Shown here one piece after another: positions 53,758 through 62,196 of a stretch of DNA of 64,000 nt. The stretch comes from SM1-73 sp964588305 (lineage in GTDB: Bacteria > Zixibacteria > MSB-5A5 > SM1-73). The notes under the pieces are model-generated. The model was not told where the DNA came from. It worked only from the letters and a program-made list of their open reading frames with translations, and made no database searches. The number at the start of each line of letters is the position of its first letter. Within the stretch, counting starts at the first letter, position 1. The stretch covers positions 7,587 to 71,586 of the forward strand of contig CAZPOP010000018.1 of assembly GCA_964588305.1 (NCBI GenBank), in the 5' to 3' direction. Both the position numbers and the translations under genes were made by a program.

Positions 53758-56130
53758 ATGAACGGAAATCCGAAAAATAAGGCTCAAATGCTACAACAAG
53801 AGCTCTCCCGAATAAGATCCCTGATTGATCACAAAGAGTTCAAGCGTGCGCTAGATGAACTTCGAGGATTAGAAGGCCAAACTGGATTGGAAAGGGTTGC
53901 TAGTCAATCAGAGGAGTTCCATTATCTGTTTGCTTCAGCCCTTCAGGGATGCGGCCACTACAAAGAAGCCTCGCTGAAGGCTGCAAGGGCCATTGACTTG
54001 CTTAGAACTACCTCGCAGATTGGCAAATTCGCTCGGGTCCAATATCTGCTGGGAGTAATTTATTCCGATATGGGAGAACCAAAGAAAGCAGAGCGGGAGT
54101 TAAGAGACGCCATCGCGTCCTTTCGCAGATTGCATAACGAGAAAGGAATAGTCCAGGTCTTTATTGAACTTGCTCATGTGCATTTTGTGAAATCTGAGTA
54201 TTCAAAGGCAATCGAATATCTAAACGAATGCATGGCTTATTGTGACGAAACGGGCGACAAGAAAACAAGGGCCAAGGTCGCCGCAAATCTTGCCAGAGTC
54301 CATATTCGCGCAGGCAATTTGAAATTAGCTGAAGCCTCTCTTAAGGTCTCGACAAAGATGCATGAAGAAAGTGGAGATAAGGTCAGTTTTTGCAATGGCT
54401 TATTATCTCTGGGCTATGTGTACTCTCAGCAGCGAGATTTCGGAAGAGCGAAAGGATGTTATCGACAGGCTTTGGAACTAATCCACGAGAAGAATTACGA
54501 ATTTCAGCTCGCAATTTACCATGAGTATGCTGGTGAATTAGGCTTCACCGAGAATAATCATGCGGATGCCGAGAATCACTACACTCAAGCTATTGACATA
54601 GGTGAAAAGATATCGGATGCAAGTGGGATCATCAGTCAGACTTCTCGTCTGCTTGCGGAATTACAGATGGCACAAGGGCAGTATGACGAGGCTTTTTCTT
54701 CCTGTGAGAAGGGTCTGAGGGTTGCCGAATATCTGGGGGAGAGAATTGAGATAGGAGCGATTCACCGAGCTTTGGGGCAGATTTACACTGCCAAAAAACA
54801 AAAACAGAAAGCTGCAGAAAGCTTTGCGAAGTCCATATGGGTTTTGGAGCAGATCGGCGCCAAGTTCGAGTTAGGAAAGTCTTATCTGGAAGCTGGAAAA
54901 TCTGACTGTTTCGACTTTCATGATCGAATCCACTATCTGCGCAAAGCTAAAGCTCTATTCAGAGACTTGGATTCGAAATATCATGAGGGTCTGGTTTACT
55001 CTGCAATCTCAAAGCTCTTCTTTGATGATGGCGAGTACGAGAAAGCACACTTGTTCCTGGGTGATGCCGAGAAGATATTCAAAGAATCAAACGAGAAAAA
55101 AGAGCTGGTCTCAGTCTTATCCTTCCGGAGGGTTCTCGAAAAGGCACTCGGCGAATCGGAGAAAAACATCGATCCAAAAGACAAGTATGCATTTCCCAAA
55201 AATATTACTCAGAGCCACGAGATGCAGGCCATAATCGAGAGAGCCAGGAGGATCAAAGACACAGACCTGACTATACTCCTTGAAGGTGAAACCGGCACAG
55301 GCAAGGACCTGCTGGCCAAAACGATTCATTACCAAAGCAAGAGGAAGAGCAGAGAGTTCGTGCCGGTTCAGTGCTCAGCGATTCCCGAAGCCCTGCTGGA
55401 GAACGCTCTCTTTGGTCACGTGAAAGGAGCATATACCGGCGCCAACGAAAACAGCATGGGATTCTTTCAGCAGGCTGAGGGAGGAACCCTGTATCTGGAT
55501 GAGATTGCAGACATTCCTCTTTCCACCCAGGTGAAATTGCTGAGGCTCATCGAGGAAAAGGAAATCACGCGAATAGGAGAGACCAGGCCCAGAAAGATCG
55601 ATGTAAGAATCATTGCCTCTACCTCTCGTGATCTAGCTGAAAGAATCTCAAAAGGTATTTTTAGAACGGATCTGTATTATCGGCTTAACGTCTTGCCTTT
55701 CAAGCTGCCACCGTTAGAGGAGAGAAAAGAGGATATTCCCCTTCTGGTAAAACACTTCCTCAGAGAAGACGGATTAAATCAAGATATCTCAAGAACCCTG
55801 GAGAATCCGGAATTCATTGAGAAATTGCTCGGTCGTGACTGGCCGGGAAACGTGAGGGAGCTGAAACACGAGATCGAAAAGCTCGCCGTTTTATCGAATG
55901 GCAACGGTGAGATTGGCCCGGATTTATGGAAAGAAACGATGAACAATCTGACTGATAAGAGACCAGAGGGCTCTTTGTGTGACGAGGTACGTGAGTTCGT
56001 GAAGAGAAAAGTAAGTAAGGCACTCCAGCAAACCAACGGCAACAAATCCAAGGCGGCCAAGATACTGGGCATTCCGGAGACTACCTTGCGAAACAAGATG
56101 AAGAAATACCGAATCGAATTTGATTCCTAA
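53758..56130 (+). CDS. TPR-containing sigma-54-dependent transcriptional activator
   Basis: The protein has 790 residues. About 460 N-terminal residues form some ten TPR units. The AAA+ domain has Walker A GETGTGKD (510-517), the sigma-54-contacting loop GAYTGA (557-562) where most have GAFTGA, and Walker B YLDEIAD (D581, E582). A Fis-type helix-turn-helix ends the protein (NKSKAAKILGIPETTLRNKMKKY). There is no receiver, GAF or PAS domain, so the TPR part is the probable sensor, possibly of a protein or peptide. The small secreted protein gene lies just upstream. Two terminators follow. Confidence 0.9.
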   Translation: MNGNPKNKAQMLQQELSRIRSLIDHKEFKRALDELRGLEGQTGLERVASQSEEFHYLFASALQGCGHYKEASLKAARAIDLLRTTSQIGKFARVQYLLGVIYSDMGEPKKAERELRDAIASFRRLHNEKGIVQVFIELAHVHFVKSEYSKAIEYLNECMAYCDETGDKKTRAKVAANLARVHIRAGNLKLAEASLKVSTKMHEESGDKVSFCNGLLSLGYVYSQQRDFGRAKGCYRQALELIHEKNYEFQLAIYHEYAGELGFTENNHADAENHYTQAIDIGEKISDASGIISQTSRLLAELQMAQGQYDEAFSSCEKGLRVAEYLGERIEIGAIHRALGQIYTAKKQKQKAAESFAKSIWVLEQIGAKFELGKSYLEAGKSDCFDFHDRIHYLRKAKALFRDLDSKYHEGLVYSAISKLFFDDGEYEKAHLFLGDAEKIFKESNEKKELVSVLSFRRVLEKALGESEKNIDPKDKYAFPKNITQSHEMQAIIERARRIKDTDLTILLEGETGTGKDLLAKTIHYQSKRKSREFVPVQCSAIPEALLENALFGHVKGAYTGANENSMGFFQQAEGGTLYLDEIADIPLSTQVKLLRLIEEKEITRIGETRPRKIDVRIIASTSRDLAERISKGIFRTDLYYRLNVLPFKLPPLEERKEDIPLLVKHFLREDGLNQDISRTLENPEFIEKLLGRDWPGNVRELKHEIEKLAVLSNGNGEIGPDLWKETMNNLTDKRPEGSLCDEVREFVKRKVSKALQQTNGNKSKAAKILGIPETTLRNKMKKYRIEFDS

Positions 56131-56175
56131 TGGCCCACCTTCTGTCTACCCAATCCTCCATTCTCGGAATCTCAG

Positions 56176-56199
56176 TCCTCCGAAAGTGGAGGATTTTTT
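56176..56199 (+). terminator. Terminator 1 after the activator gene
   Basis: TCCTCC (56176-56181) pairs with GGAGGA (56188-56193), followed by TTTTTT. Confidence 0.7.
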
Positions 56200-56253
56200 A
56201 ATTTAAACAGATACATCAGCTTATCAAACTTTTCTCAGCAATGGCCGATTCCC

Positions 56254-56284
56254 AATCCTCCATTTGTGGAGGATTCTTTTATTT
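56254..56284 (+). terminator. Terminator 2 after the activator gene
   Basis: AATCCTCC (56254-56261) pairs with GGAGGATT (56268-56275), followed by CTTTTATTT. It uses nearly the same stem as terminator 1, 78 nt away. Confidence 0.75.
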
Positions 56285-56646
56285 CATCCTTCAGGTATCT
56301 TCTTTCACCACCCCGAAACACCAAAGCCTAATTCCTTATTTTTCAATTACTTAGGTCCTTCACTCCGAAAACCCCATCCCCTTTCCCTGCTCCGGCATGA
56401 TTCTTGTTATGATCCCTGACGGCTGATTGATCAGCCTCCTCTTGTGGTGAGCGACTTGTCCTGAGCGAAGTCGAAGGAAGCCGAAGGAAGTCGAACCATT
56501 CAAGTAAAGTTCGGACTCTCGCCTCCAGGAAACCAATTGGGCATAAGGGCAGGCGAGAGTAAAATGGAAATTATATGGAACCGTTTTAGAATTGAAACGA
56601 CGGATACTGGTGGAAGGGAAAAGTCTCAACCTAGGAACTATGAACC
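56285..56646. other. Gap with dispersed repeats
   Basis: GGCTGATTGATCAGCC lies at about 56420-56435. A TGTCCTGAGCGAAGTCGAAGG repeat with two further GAAGTCGAA-like units runs from about 56456 to 56500. A short minus-strand frame (56360-56629) reads through this repeat and is not considered real. Confidence 0.5.
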
Positions 56647-56670
56647 TTTGACCGAAGGGAAGAGGTCAAA
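56647..56670 (+). promoter_or_regulatory. Hairpin covering the ribosome site of the peptide gene
   Basis: TTTGACC (56647-56653) pairs with GGTCAAA (56664-56670). The 3' arm includes part of the AGAGG site used by the ATG at 56674. Confidence 0.4.
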
Positions 56671-56673
56671 AAG

Positions 56674-56796
56674 ATGAAACCACAAGCAACGGAAAAAGAG
56701 TTTGACCTGGAATTGCAGATTGAAGAGCTGGAAGATAAGATAGCACCCGGTAACGGCGGCGGCACGATAGCCGAGCCAATCCCGAATAGCGCTTGA
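56674..56796 (+). CDS. 40-residue peptide with double-glycine-like leader
   Basis: The peptide starts MKPQATEKEFDLELQIEEL. It continues EDKIAPGNGGG and ends TIAEPIPNSA. AGAGG stands 8 nt before the ATG. An acidic amphipathic helix followed by GNGGG and a short tail resembles the leader/core layout of ribosomally made peptides exported by double-glycine peptidases. The E-L-E-x-x-I-A-P-G block recalls small peptides I remember from related bacteria but cannot verify. No maturation or export gene is near. The TPR activator lies upstream. It could also be a free-standing small protein. Confidence 0.5.
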   Translation: MKPQATEKEFDLELQIEELEDKIAPGNGGGTIAEPIPNSA

Positions 56797-56979
56797 TCTT
56801 ATGAACCGTCCGACCGCCTGATCTGCCAGCAGCAGGTGACAGGTGAGGGGGCTGCCACCTGACTAAAAGAAAGGAGGCAGGAATGGTATTATGTCGCTCC
56901 CCTTAATTCAATCTTATCTGTCATTCGGTTAGGATAAAACGAAAAGACTTTAACCCTTAAACTACATCGGAGGTAAAAA
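56797..56979 (+). other. Leader region of the beta-helix gene
   Basis: CAGGTG...CACCTG (about 56835-56860) can form a hairpin. GGAGGCAGG lies near 56874 but no frame follows it. CGGAGG precedes the ATG at 56980. No clear promoter was found. Confidence 0.3.
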
Positions 56980-59160
56980 ATGAAGACCATAAGAATCCTT
57001 TTCGTCCTTCTCCTTGTGGCTTTCTCCTACCAGCAAGCCGATGCTTACACCTGCAAGGTGCCAGAGCATTCTTCTACCATGCAAGGTTGTATCAATGCCG
57101 TCTCAGATGGTGACACAGTTCTAGTCGGTCGTGGAACCTATTATGAGCACATTGACTTTCTTGGCAAGAAGATTCTTGTCGCTAGCAAATTCATCGAGGA
57201 TAGCTCGCAGACCACGATTGATTCCACAATTATTGATGGTGGTTCCTACGGCTCAGTTGTTATTTTTGGATATGACGAGGACACCAGTTCTATCATCTGT
57301 GGATTCACTATAAGAAATGGCGGAAATGTCCTATGGGGTGGCGGCATCTACTGTGTGGAAGGAACCTCCCCTTCAATAGTCAGTAATGTCATCAAAGAGA
57401 ATTCTGTGCTCCACCACGGAGGCGGGATCTACTGCGGTTCTTACTGCTCGCCCAGAATTCTGGGAAACACCATAACGCAAAATCATGCTGGACGCGAAGG
57501 TGGGGGAATCCGTATAGGACCGCATTCAAATCCCTTTATCAGCGGGAATATCATTAACTACAATACTACTCCCGAATTCGAAGAACACGGTTCTGGAGGT
57601 GGAATCGATCTTAGAGATGGATGCGCCGGCACAGTAGAGAATAACGACATTTCACATAATAGATCGGGCGCTGGCGGCGGAATACACTTCACAGGCTTCT
57701 GCGCCACAAAACTACTCAACAACGTTATCTCCCACAATGTGGCCGGTTGGGGGGGAGGTATCTATACGGTTTATCCCCGGCTTGAGATAATCAACAATAC
57801 CTTCGACTCCGACAGCGGAAGAGTCAAAGGAGGGGCAATTTATCTGTGGAATCTCGGTTCCCCTCTCATAAAAAACAACATCATCAGCAACACCTTAAGT
57901 AAGTGTGGGATTTATGCCGAGATGTCAACTCCAGTTGTCACCTACAACTGCTTTTGGAACAATCTCGATTCCAACTCCTACGGCTTACACCCACTTGTTG
58001 GCGACACAAGTTGGGACGAAAATTTCAACGGGACCCCATGTGACAGCTTCTACAACATCATAGTGGAACCGCTTTTTGACCCAGAGAGCACTAATTACGC
58101 ACTTTTATGCAGTTCTGAATGCATTGACGCCGGTGACACCGACTTTCCCCCTTTGGCTGTGGGTGGGGCGAAAATCGATCAGGGTGCCTTCGAATATCCT
58201 TACATTCTGGGCGATGCCACTGGGAACGATACAATAGATGTGGGAGACATCATGTTCCTCATAGGTTGTGTGTTCTTAGGAGACGAATGTCCCTGCCCCT
58301 GGCGAGCTGGGGATGCTCACTGCGATGGGATACTTAACTCCGGAGACATTGTAAGGCTAATCGGGTACGTGTTTCTGGGGGAATCACCACCCGACTGTCA
58401 AGACTGCAAGAGTGGAGGAATGAAGCCGGAGATCAGTTTCCAGTCTTTGAAGACCACGCAAGATTTAAGTTGGGTAGGTTTTGCTCCTCCTGCTGAGCTT
58501 TCGGACGGTTTGGTTGAGTTGTCCATAACAGGCGGATTTGACACCGAGATATTAGCCGTTGATTTGGAAATTGAATGTGATCCTGATGAAATCGAGCTTC
58601 TGAATCCGGAATTGGCTGATATGACTGAGCATCTCCAGATTTACTATGGCTTCAAAGACGGGGTACTAAGGATCGGAGTTTTCGACATCCACGGCAAGCA
58701 TTCCATCGCTCCAAGTCAGGGCACTATTGTCACTTTGAGACTCAAAGGGACAGATCCGAGCAGTCTCAAAATCTCCAAAGCCACCCTTCTGGGGAGAAAT
58801 GCCCAAAAGATTCCGGTTCAGGTCGTGTCCCAAGTCAAGAATCCGATGAGAGACCTGATGGCAACAAAACCTGCTGTTCCTGAGGAATTCTCTCTCTCCC
58901 AGAACTACCCCAATCCTTTCAACCCGGAGACGGAGATCAGCTATGATCTTCCAAAGGATTCCTGGGTCAGGCTCTCGATTTACAATATCAGAGGGCAAAA
59001 GGTCAAGACATTGGTTGACGGATTTGAAGCTGCAGGGCACAAGAGAGTAACATGGAATGGCAAAAGTCAGGACGGAGACCAGGTAGCCAGTGGAGTCTAT
59101 TTCTACAGGCTGGAGGCGGCAGAATTCACAGCCATCAAAAAGATGGTACTGCTGCGCTAG
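56980..59160 (+). CDS. Secreted beta-helix protein with dockerin, cohesin-like domain and sorting domain
   Basis: The protein has 726 residues with a signal peptide ending QQADA. Residues about 30-390 form a right-handed parallel beta-helix (repeated NxIxxNxAxxxGGGI turns; DUF1565/NosD-like). About 410-475 is a dockerin pair (GDATGNDTIDVGDIMFLIG and GDAHCDGILNSGDIVRLIG). About 490-620 is cohesin-like (VELSITGGFDTEILAVDLEIECDPDEIEL and later GTIVTLRLKG). The last 85 residues are the QNYPNPFNPETEISYDLP sorting module. A dockerin and a cohesin-like domain in one chain is uncommon. It may bind polysaccharide or other dockerin proteins. Confidence 0.82.
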   Translation: MKTIRILFVLLLVAFSYQQADAYTCKVPEHSSTMQGCINAVSDGDTVLVGRGTYYEHIDFLGKKILVASKFIEDSSQTTIDSTIIDGGSYGSVVIFGYDEDTSSIICGFTIRNGGNVLWGGGIYCVEGTSPSIVSNVIKENSVLHHGGGIYCGSYCSPRILGNTITQNHAGREGGGIRIGPHSNPFISGNIINYNTTPEFEEHGSGGGIDLRDGCAGTVENNDISHNRSGAGGGIHFTGFCATKLLNNVISHNVAGWGGGIYTVYPRLEIINNTFDSDSGRVKGGAIYLWNLGSPLIKNNIISNTLSKCGIYAEMSTPVVTYNCFWNNLDSNSYGLHPLVGDTSWDENFNGTPCDSFYNIIVEPLFDPESTNYALLCSSECIDAGDTDFPPLAVGGAKIDQGAFEYPYILGDATGNDTIDVGDIMFLIGCVFLGDECPCPWRAGDAHCDGILNSGDIVRLIGYVFLGESPPDCQDCKSGGMKPEISFQSLKTTQDLSWVGFAPPAELSDGLVELSITGGFDTEILAVDLEIECDPDEIELLNPELADMTEHLQIYYGFKDGVLRIGVFDIHGKHSIAPSQGTIVTLRLKGTDPSSLKISKATLLGRNAQKIPVQVVSQVKNPMRDLMATKPAVPEEFSLSQNYPNPFNPETEISYDLPKDSWVRLSIYNIRGQKVKTLVDGFEAAGHKRVTWNGKSQDGDQVASGVYFYRLEAAEFTAIKKMVLLR

Positions 59161-59178
59161 TCAGGATGAAGACAAACG

Positions 59179-59212
59179 AGCGGGGAGGTTCAGAAGACCT
59201 CTCCGCTTGTTT
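59179..59212 (+). terminator. Hairpin terminator after the beta-helix gene
   Basis: AGCGGGGAGGT (59179-59189) pairs with ACCTCTCCGCT (59197-59207) with one wobble, followed by TGTTT. A CGCAATCTTTAGATTGCG palindrome lies further on at about 59271-59288. Confidence 0.6.
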
Positions 59213-59363
59213 CCGCAAACCGTCCGCTCCGTTCAGGCTGTCTGAAAAATCGGTTTGGAAGTGGTAGCCGCAATCTTTAGATTGCGTGATGCGTTGAGAG
59301 GGTCTTCCGCAAGCTGAAGCGTTCGGTTACCATCCTTAGCTTCTAACGCAAGAGGATCAAAGC

Positions 59364-60248
59364 TTATTCAATAGAGCAGCCATTGATGTCCACTTTGGCC
59401 CCTGGTGGGGTGTCGGGGCATTCGTCCAAGCCGTCGTAAATGCCGTCACCATCTGAATCCAGAGGGCAGCCGTTCACGTTTACCTTGGCGCCCACTGGCG
59501 TATCCGAACAGTGATCCATCCTATCCGGAACTCCATCCTTGTCCTGATCTTCGGGCTTGCCGAAATAATAGTTGACGCCCAAATAAACCTCCAGAGTGGC
59601 CTTGGGCAAATCCAGTTCTCCCGGTCGTGCGCCCACCACGTCCTTCTCACCTGTGAAGCCGCTTAGAGCATTGGTCAAATAGTGAAACCTGCTTCCGAAG
59701 TTGATGGCCCATCTGTCCTTGAGCCGATACTCAAACCCGCCACCTCCCAGGAAGGTCAATTGCTGATCCTTAAGGTCAAGCTGGTTCCCCATCTCATCAT
59801 CGAACTTTTCCAGACTGCCATCCTCCTTCTTGACATTCCAGAAACAGATACCGAGACCTCCAAGAAGGTAAGGATTGAACCTATCCAGAGGTCTGAGATT
59901 ATAAATGGCGAAAGCGTCCAACCACGCATGAGTGAGCTTGTTGGGATCATCCATCTTTTTGAAGGTAAACCCGGCTCCAGCCCCCTCTATGCCGGAAAAA
60001 TCAGCCTCATAAGCAACAGCATAGTGGCCGGAGAAACCGGCCCCCACTCTCTCGCGAACAGCATATTTGAAAGACAAGGCCCATTGATTTCCGACCGTAT
60101 AAATGTCCGAATGGTCGGTAAGTCCTAATTTCCATAAGCCCCCCCGGACACCCACCGAGAGCTTCCTGCTCAAGTCCATGGCGTTTGCCGGGAGAATCAG
60201 ACCAATGATGAATATCACGCCAAGACAAAGCCAGCCAGTTCTTCTCAC
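59364..60248 (-). CDS. Outer-membrane beta-barrel with C-terminal thrombospondin type 3 repeats
   Basis: The product has 294 residues from GTG 60248, which follows GGAGA; a TTG at 60266 would add six. The signal peptide ends LPANA. The barrel (about 25-225, with FNPYLLGGLGICFW and the closing LEVYLGVNYYFG) resembles OmpA-type N-domains. Two calcium-binding type 3 repeats follow (DQDKDGVPDRMDHCSDTPVG and DSDGDGIYDGLDECPDTPPG), and the protein ends there. The peptidoglycan-binding OmpA C-domain that normally comes next is missing. Confidence 0.75.
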   Translation of the reverse strand: MRRTGWLCLGVIFIIGLILPANAMDLSRKLSVGVRGGLWKLGLTDHSDIYTVGNQWALSFKYAVRERVGAGFSGHYAVAYEADFSGIEGAGAGFTFKKMDDPNKLTHAWLDAFAIYNLRPLDRFNPYLLGGLGICFWNVKKEDGSLEKFDDEMGNQLDLKDQQLTFLGGGGFEYRLKDRWAINFGSRFHYLTNALSGFTGEKDVVGARPGELDLPKATLEVYLGVNYYFGKPEDQDKDGVPDRMDHCSDTPVGAKVNVNGCPLDSDGDGIYDGLDECPDTPPGAKVDINGCSIE

Positions 60249-60491
60249 GTCGCCGTCTCCGGTCAAAAAGATCTCAAGGAAGTACTTCTATCCTCGCTAT
60301 AACATGAAACAGATCGACTTAAATGTCAAGCAATTTTCCTGAAACCAAAACACCATGATTTCCCAGTCGTAGCTCGGCTGCGAGGCTACTCGACATTATG
60401 AGATTTGTCGTGCATCACTCATCCAGACGCCCGTGCGGGCCCGTCTGGGGGCATCCGTGTGGACGGAAGCCCGACCTGTACTTTTTAGAGG
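60249..60491. other. Gap with GC-rich hairpin
   Basis: No gene. CCAGACG and CGTCTGG with an inner CCCG/CGGG pair lie at about 60423-60449. No T-run follows. Confidence 0.4.
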
Positions 60492-60520
60492 TTGACAGGC
60501 GTCAGGAAACGAGGTATAAT
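60492..60520 (+). promoter_or_regulatory. Consensus sigma-70-type promoter of the exosortase-like locus
   Basis: TTGACA (60492-60497), 17 nt, TATAAT (60515-60520). Both boxes are perfect. It lies 93 nt before the ATG at 60613. Confidence 0.75.
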
Positions 60521-60612
60521 TGGGTCAGTGGATTGATCCTGAACGAACGTGTCCTGAGGGCCTTTCGCCGAAGGATTCACCGTGAACGGACAAAACGAAT
60601 CCAAGACTGCAA

Positions 60613-61207
60613 ATGGGTGGCGAACGCAAATCACACAAGAACAAGCCAAGTTCAAAAAAGGGGTGGGCGCCCAATAAGCTCAGCTTCAAGAAAATACCCT
60701 GGGAATTGCTGAAGATTTACATATTCTTCGGGGTGACTGTCTTCATCCTTTTCTTTGCGCTCAGGTAAGTTCCTTTTTGTGCTAAAGCGGTCGAAAGCTT
60801 CACCATATCTATCGCCCTTCTCTCGTCCAAGGTTTTAAATCTATTTGGTACGGCGACCTCGGTTTCCGGGGACCCGTCTCTCCTCTGGGGATTTTGGGAT
60901 AAACATCGTCGACGGCTGCAACGGGGTTTTCGCCACTACCATCTTGCTTGCCGGCATCATCACTTATCCTTCAAAGATAAAAGACAAATTGATAGGAATA
61001 CTCATCGGAATACCCGCCATATTCATCATCAACCAGTTGAGCGTGGTCTCCCTTTTCTATTTGGGAAGAAGTCATCCCGCAGTATTTGAAGAGGTACATA
61101 TTTATGTATGGCAGCCGATCATCATCGTCTTCGCCATTTTGGTCTGGGATTTTTGGGCCAAGCATTTTGTCCAGAAGGGTAAAGCCCACCAGGCTTCTGT
61201 TTTCTGA
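60613..61207 (+). pseudogene. Exosortase (XrtH-like), broken by a stop and a frameshift
   Basis: From ATG 60613 the frame reads a basic N-tail and membrane helix, then meets TAA at 60766. It continues in frame as VPFLCAKAVESFTISIALLSSKVLNLFG up to about 60875, where a +1 shift is needed. The second frame then gives FGINIVDGCNGVFATTILLAGI to the stop at 61205. VDGCNG holds the exosortase catalytic Cys. The Arg expected in NQLRVVSL is Ser (AGC at 61040-61042). Four or more membrane helices remain recognisable. Three independent lesions argue for a dead gene rather than sequencing error. Confidence 0.7.
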
Positions 61208-61227
61208 TTAGGCTGGTTTTCTTCTTC

Positions 61228-61779
61228 TTGCTGTTCTATACCCTGTGGTATTTTCTCTCCCCAATTTACAACCATATTCTGGCACCGGTGTCGGTGCGGA
61301 TGCTCAAGCTCACCGAAATCGGCAGACGACATATAACCAATTCAATGGAGGTCCACAAAAAAGACATCTTTCTTCATCACCTGGCATCGGAGACGAACCC
61401 GGAGCTTGCCGTAAGAATCAACACTAGCGGGGTACACTTCGACATGGTTTTGCTCTTTGCCTCGATCTGGGCGCTTCCCCGTGTAAAGTTTAAAAAAAGA
61501 ATGAAGATTTTGGCACTGGGTTTCGCCATCGTTTTTGTTCTTCACCTGTTTAAGATTTTTGTGGTCGTCAACCACGATTATGCTCAGCATATCAAAGTTA
61601 ATGGTCTGCCCTACTGGTCTCCTTTCGAACAGAAGGCCTACTGCTATCTGAACGATTTTATCTTGCTGATTGTGAACCAGATCTTCCCGGTTCCTATCTG
61701 GAGCTTGCTTTATCTTAAACATTGGTGGAAGGGAGGTCTATGGACTAAGCGGCGGAGCCGGACACGAGATGAAGAATAA
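61228..61779 (+). CDS. Exosortase-associated membrane protein
   Basis: The product has 183 residues from TTG 61228. The same frame is open back to 61204, where CTG overlaps the exosortase stop (CTGA), so the original start was probably an overlapping ATGA. Membrane helices lie at the N-terminus (LFYTLWYFLSPIYN), near residues 70-83 and 92-115, and near 145-165. The loop domain in between is soluble. Position and layout match the membrane protein that accompanies XrtH in other genomes, as far as I recall. It appears intact although its partner is broken. Confidence 0.5.
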   Translation: MLFYTLWYFLSPIYNHILAPVSVRMLKLTEIGRRHITNSMEVHKKDIFLHHLASETNPELAVRINTSGVHFDMVLLFASIWALPRVKFKKRMKILALGFAIVFVLHLFKIFVVVNHDYAQHIKVNGLPYWSPFEQKAYCYLNDFILLIVNQIFPVPIWSLLYLKHWWKGGLWTKRRSRTRDEE

Positions 61780-62181
61780 CGCACTCGGGGTAAGTGTCCG
61801 GCCTTGGGCTCGGGCTAACGCTTGCCTTTCCGAGGCGACCAAAGGGCGAACTCGAACCTCAAGGGGGGACAGGAATCTGACACGATTTATTTTTTACACA
61901 TTCCTGCCCATTTCATACTTGACAAAATAGAAAAGCGTGTTTATGTTTATAACGGTCTTGAAATAATTCGTATTACCAGTGTAAGACCAGAGCAGCTAGG
62001 TAAACGGTTGCAGATTTTGGGAAAATGGATGCATAAGGAAGAAAGGACATTTTCCGAGATTGAATCATCCTTTCGTGAATATACTTCTTGATCACATCAC
62101 CAAAGCCTCGAGGCCTAAGCATAACTTAAAGTTAAAGAGACAGATGTGATAGGCCCAAAAATTTCTCGCAGTGCAACTGGG
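61780..62181. other. Gap with a possible promoter and weak open frame
   Basis: A frame from 61822 to 62091 encodes 89 residues whose second half looks protein-like (KRVYVYNGLEIIRITSVRP), but it has no ribosome site and contains a promoter-like TTGACA-N17-TATGTT (61919-61947). I do not call it a gene. A GCCTCGAGGC palindrome at 62105-62114 lies about 70 nt before the sigma-54 promoter, a usual distance for an activator site. Confidence 0.3.
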
Positions 62182-62196
62182 TGGCACAGTTTTTGC
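62182..62196 (+). promoter_or_regulatory. Sigma-54 promoter of the giant secreted gene at 62409
   Basis: TGGCAC (62182-62187), AGTTT, TTGC (62193-62196): perfect match to the consensus. The predicted leader is about 200 nt. Confidence 0.7.

Noticed and set aside
61822..62091. 89-codon plus-strand open frame
   Set aside because: Part of it looks protein-like, but a promoter-like element lies inside and no start signal is visible. Kept only as a remark.
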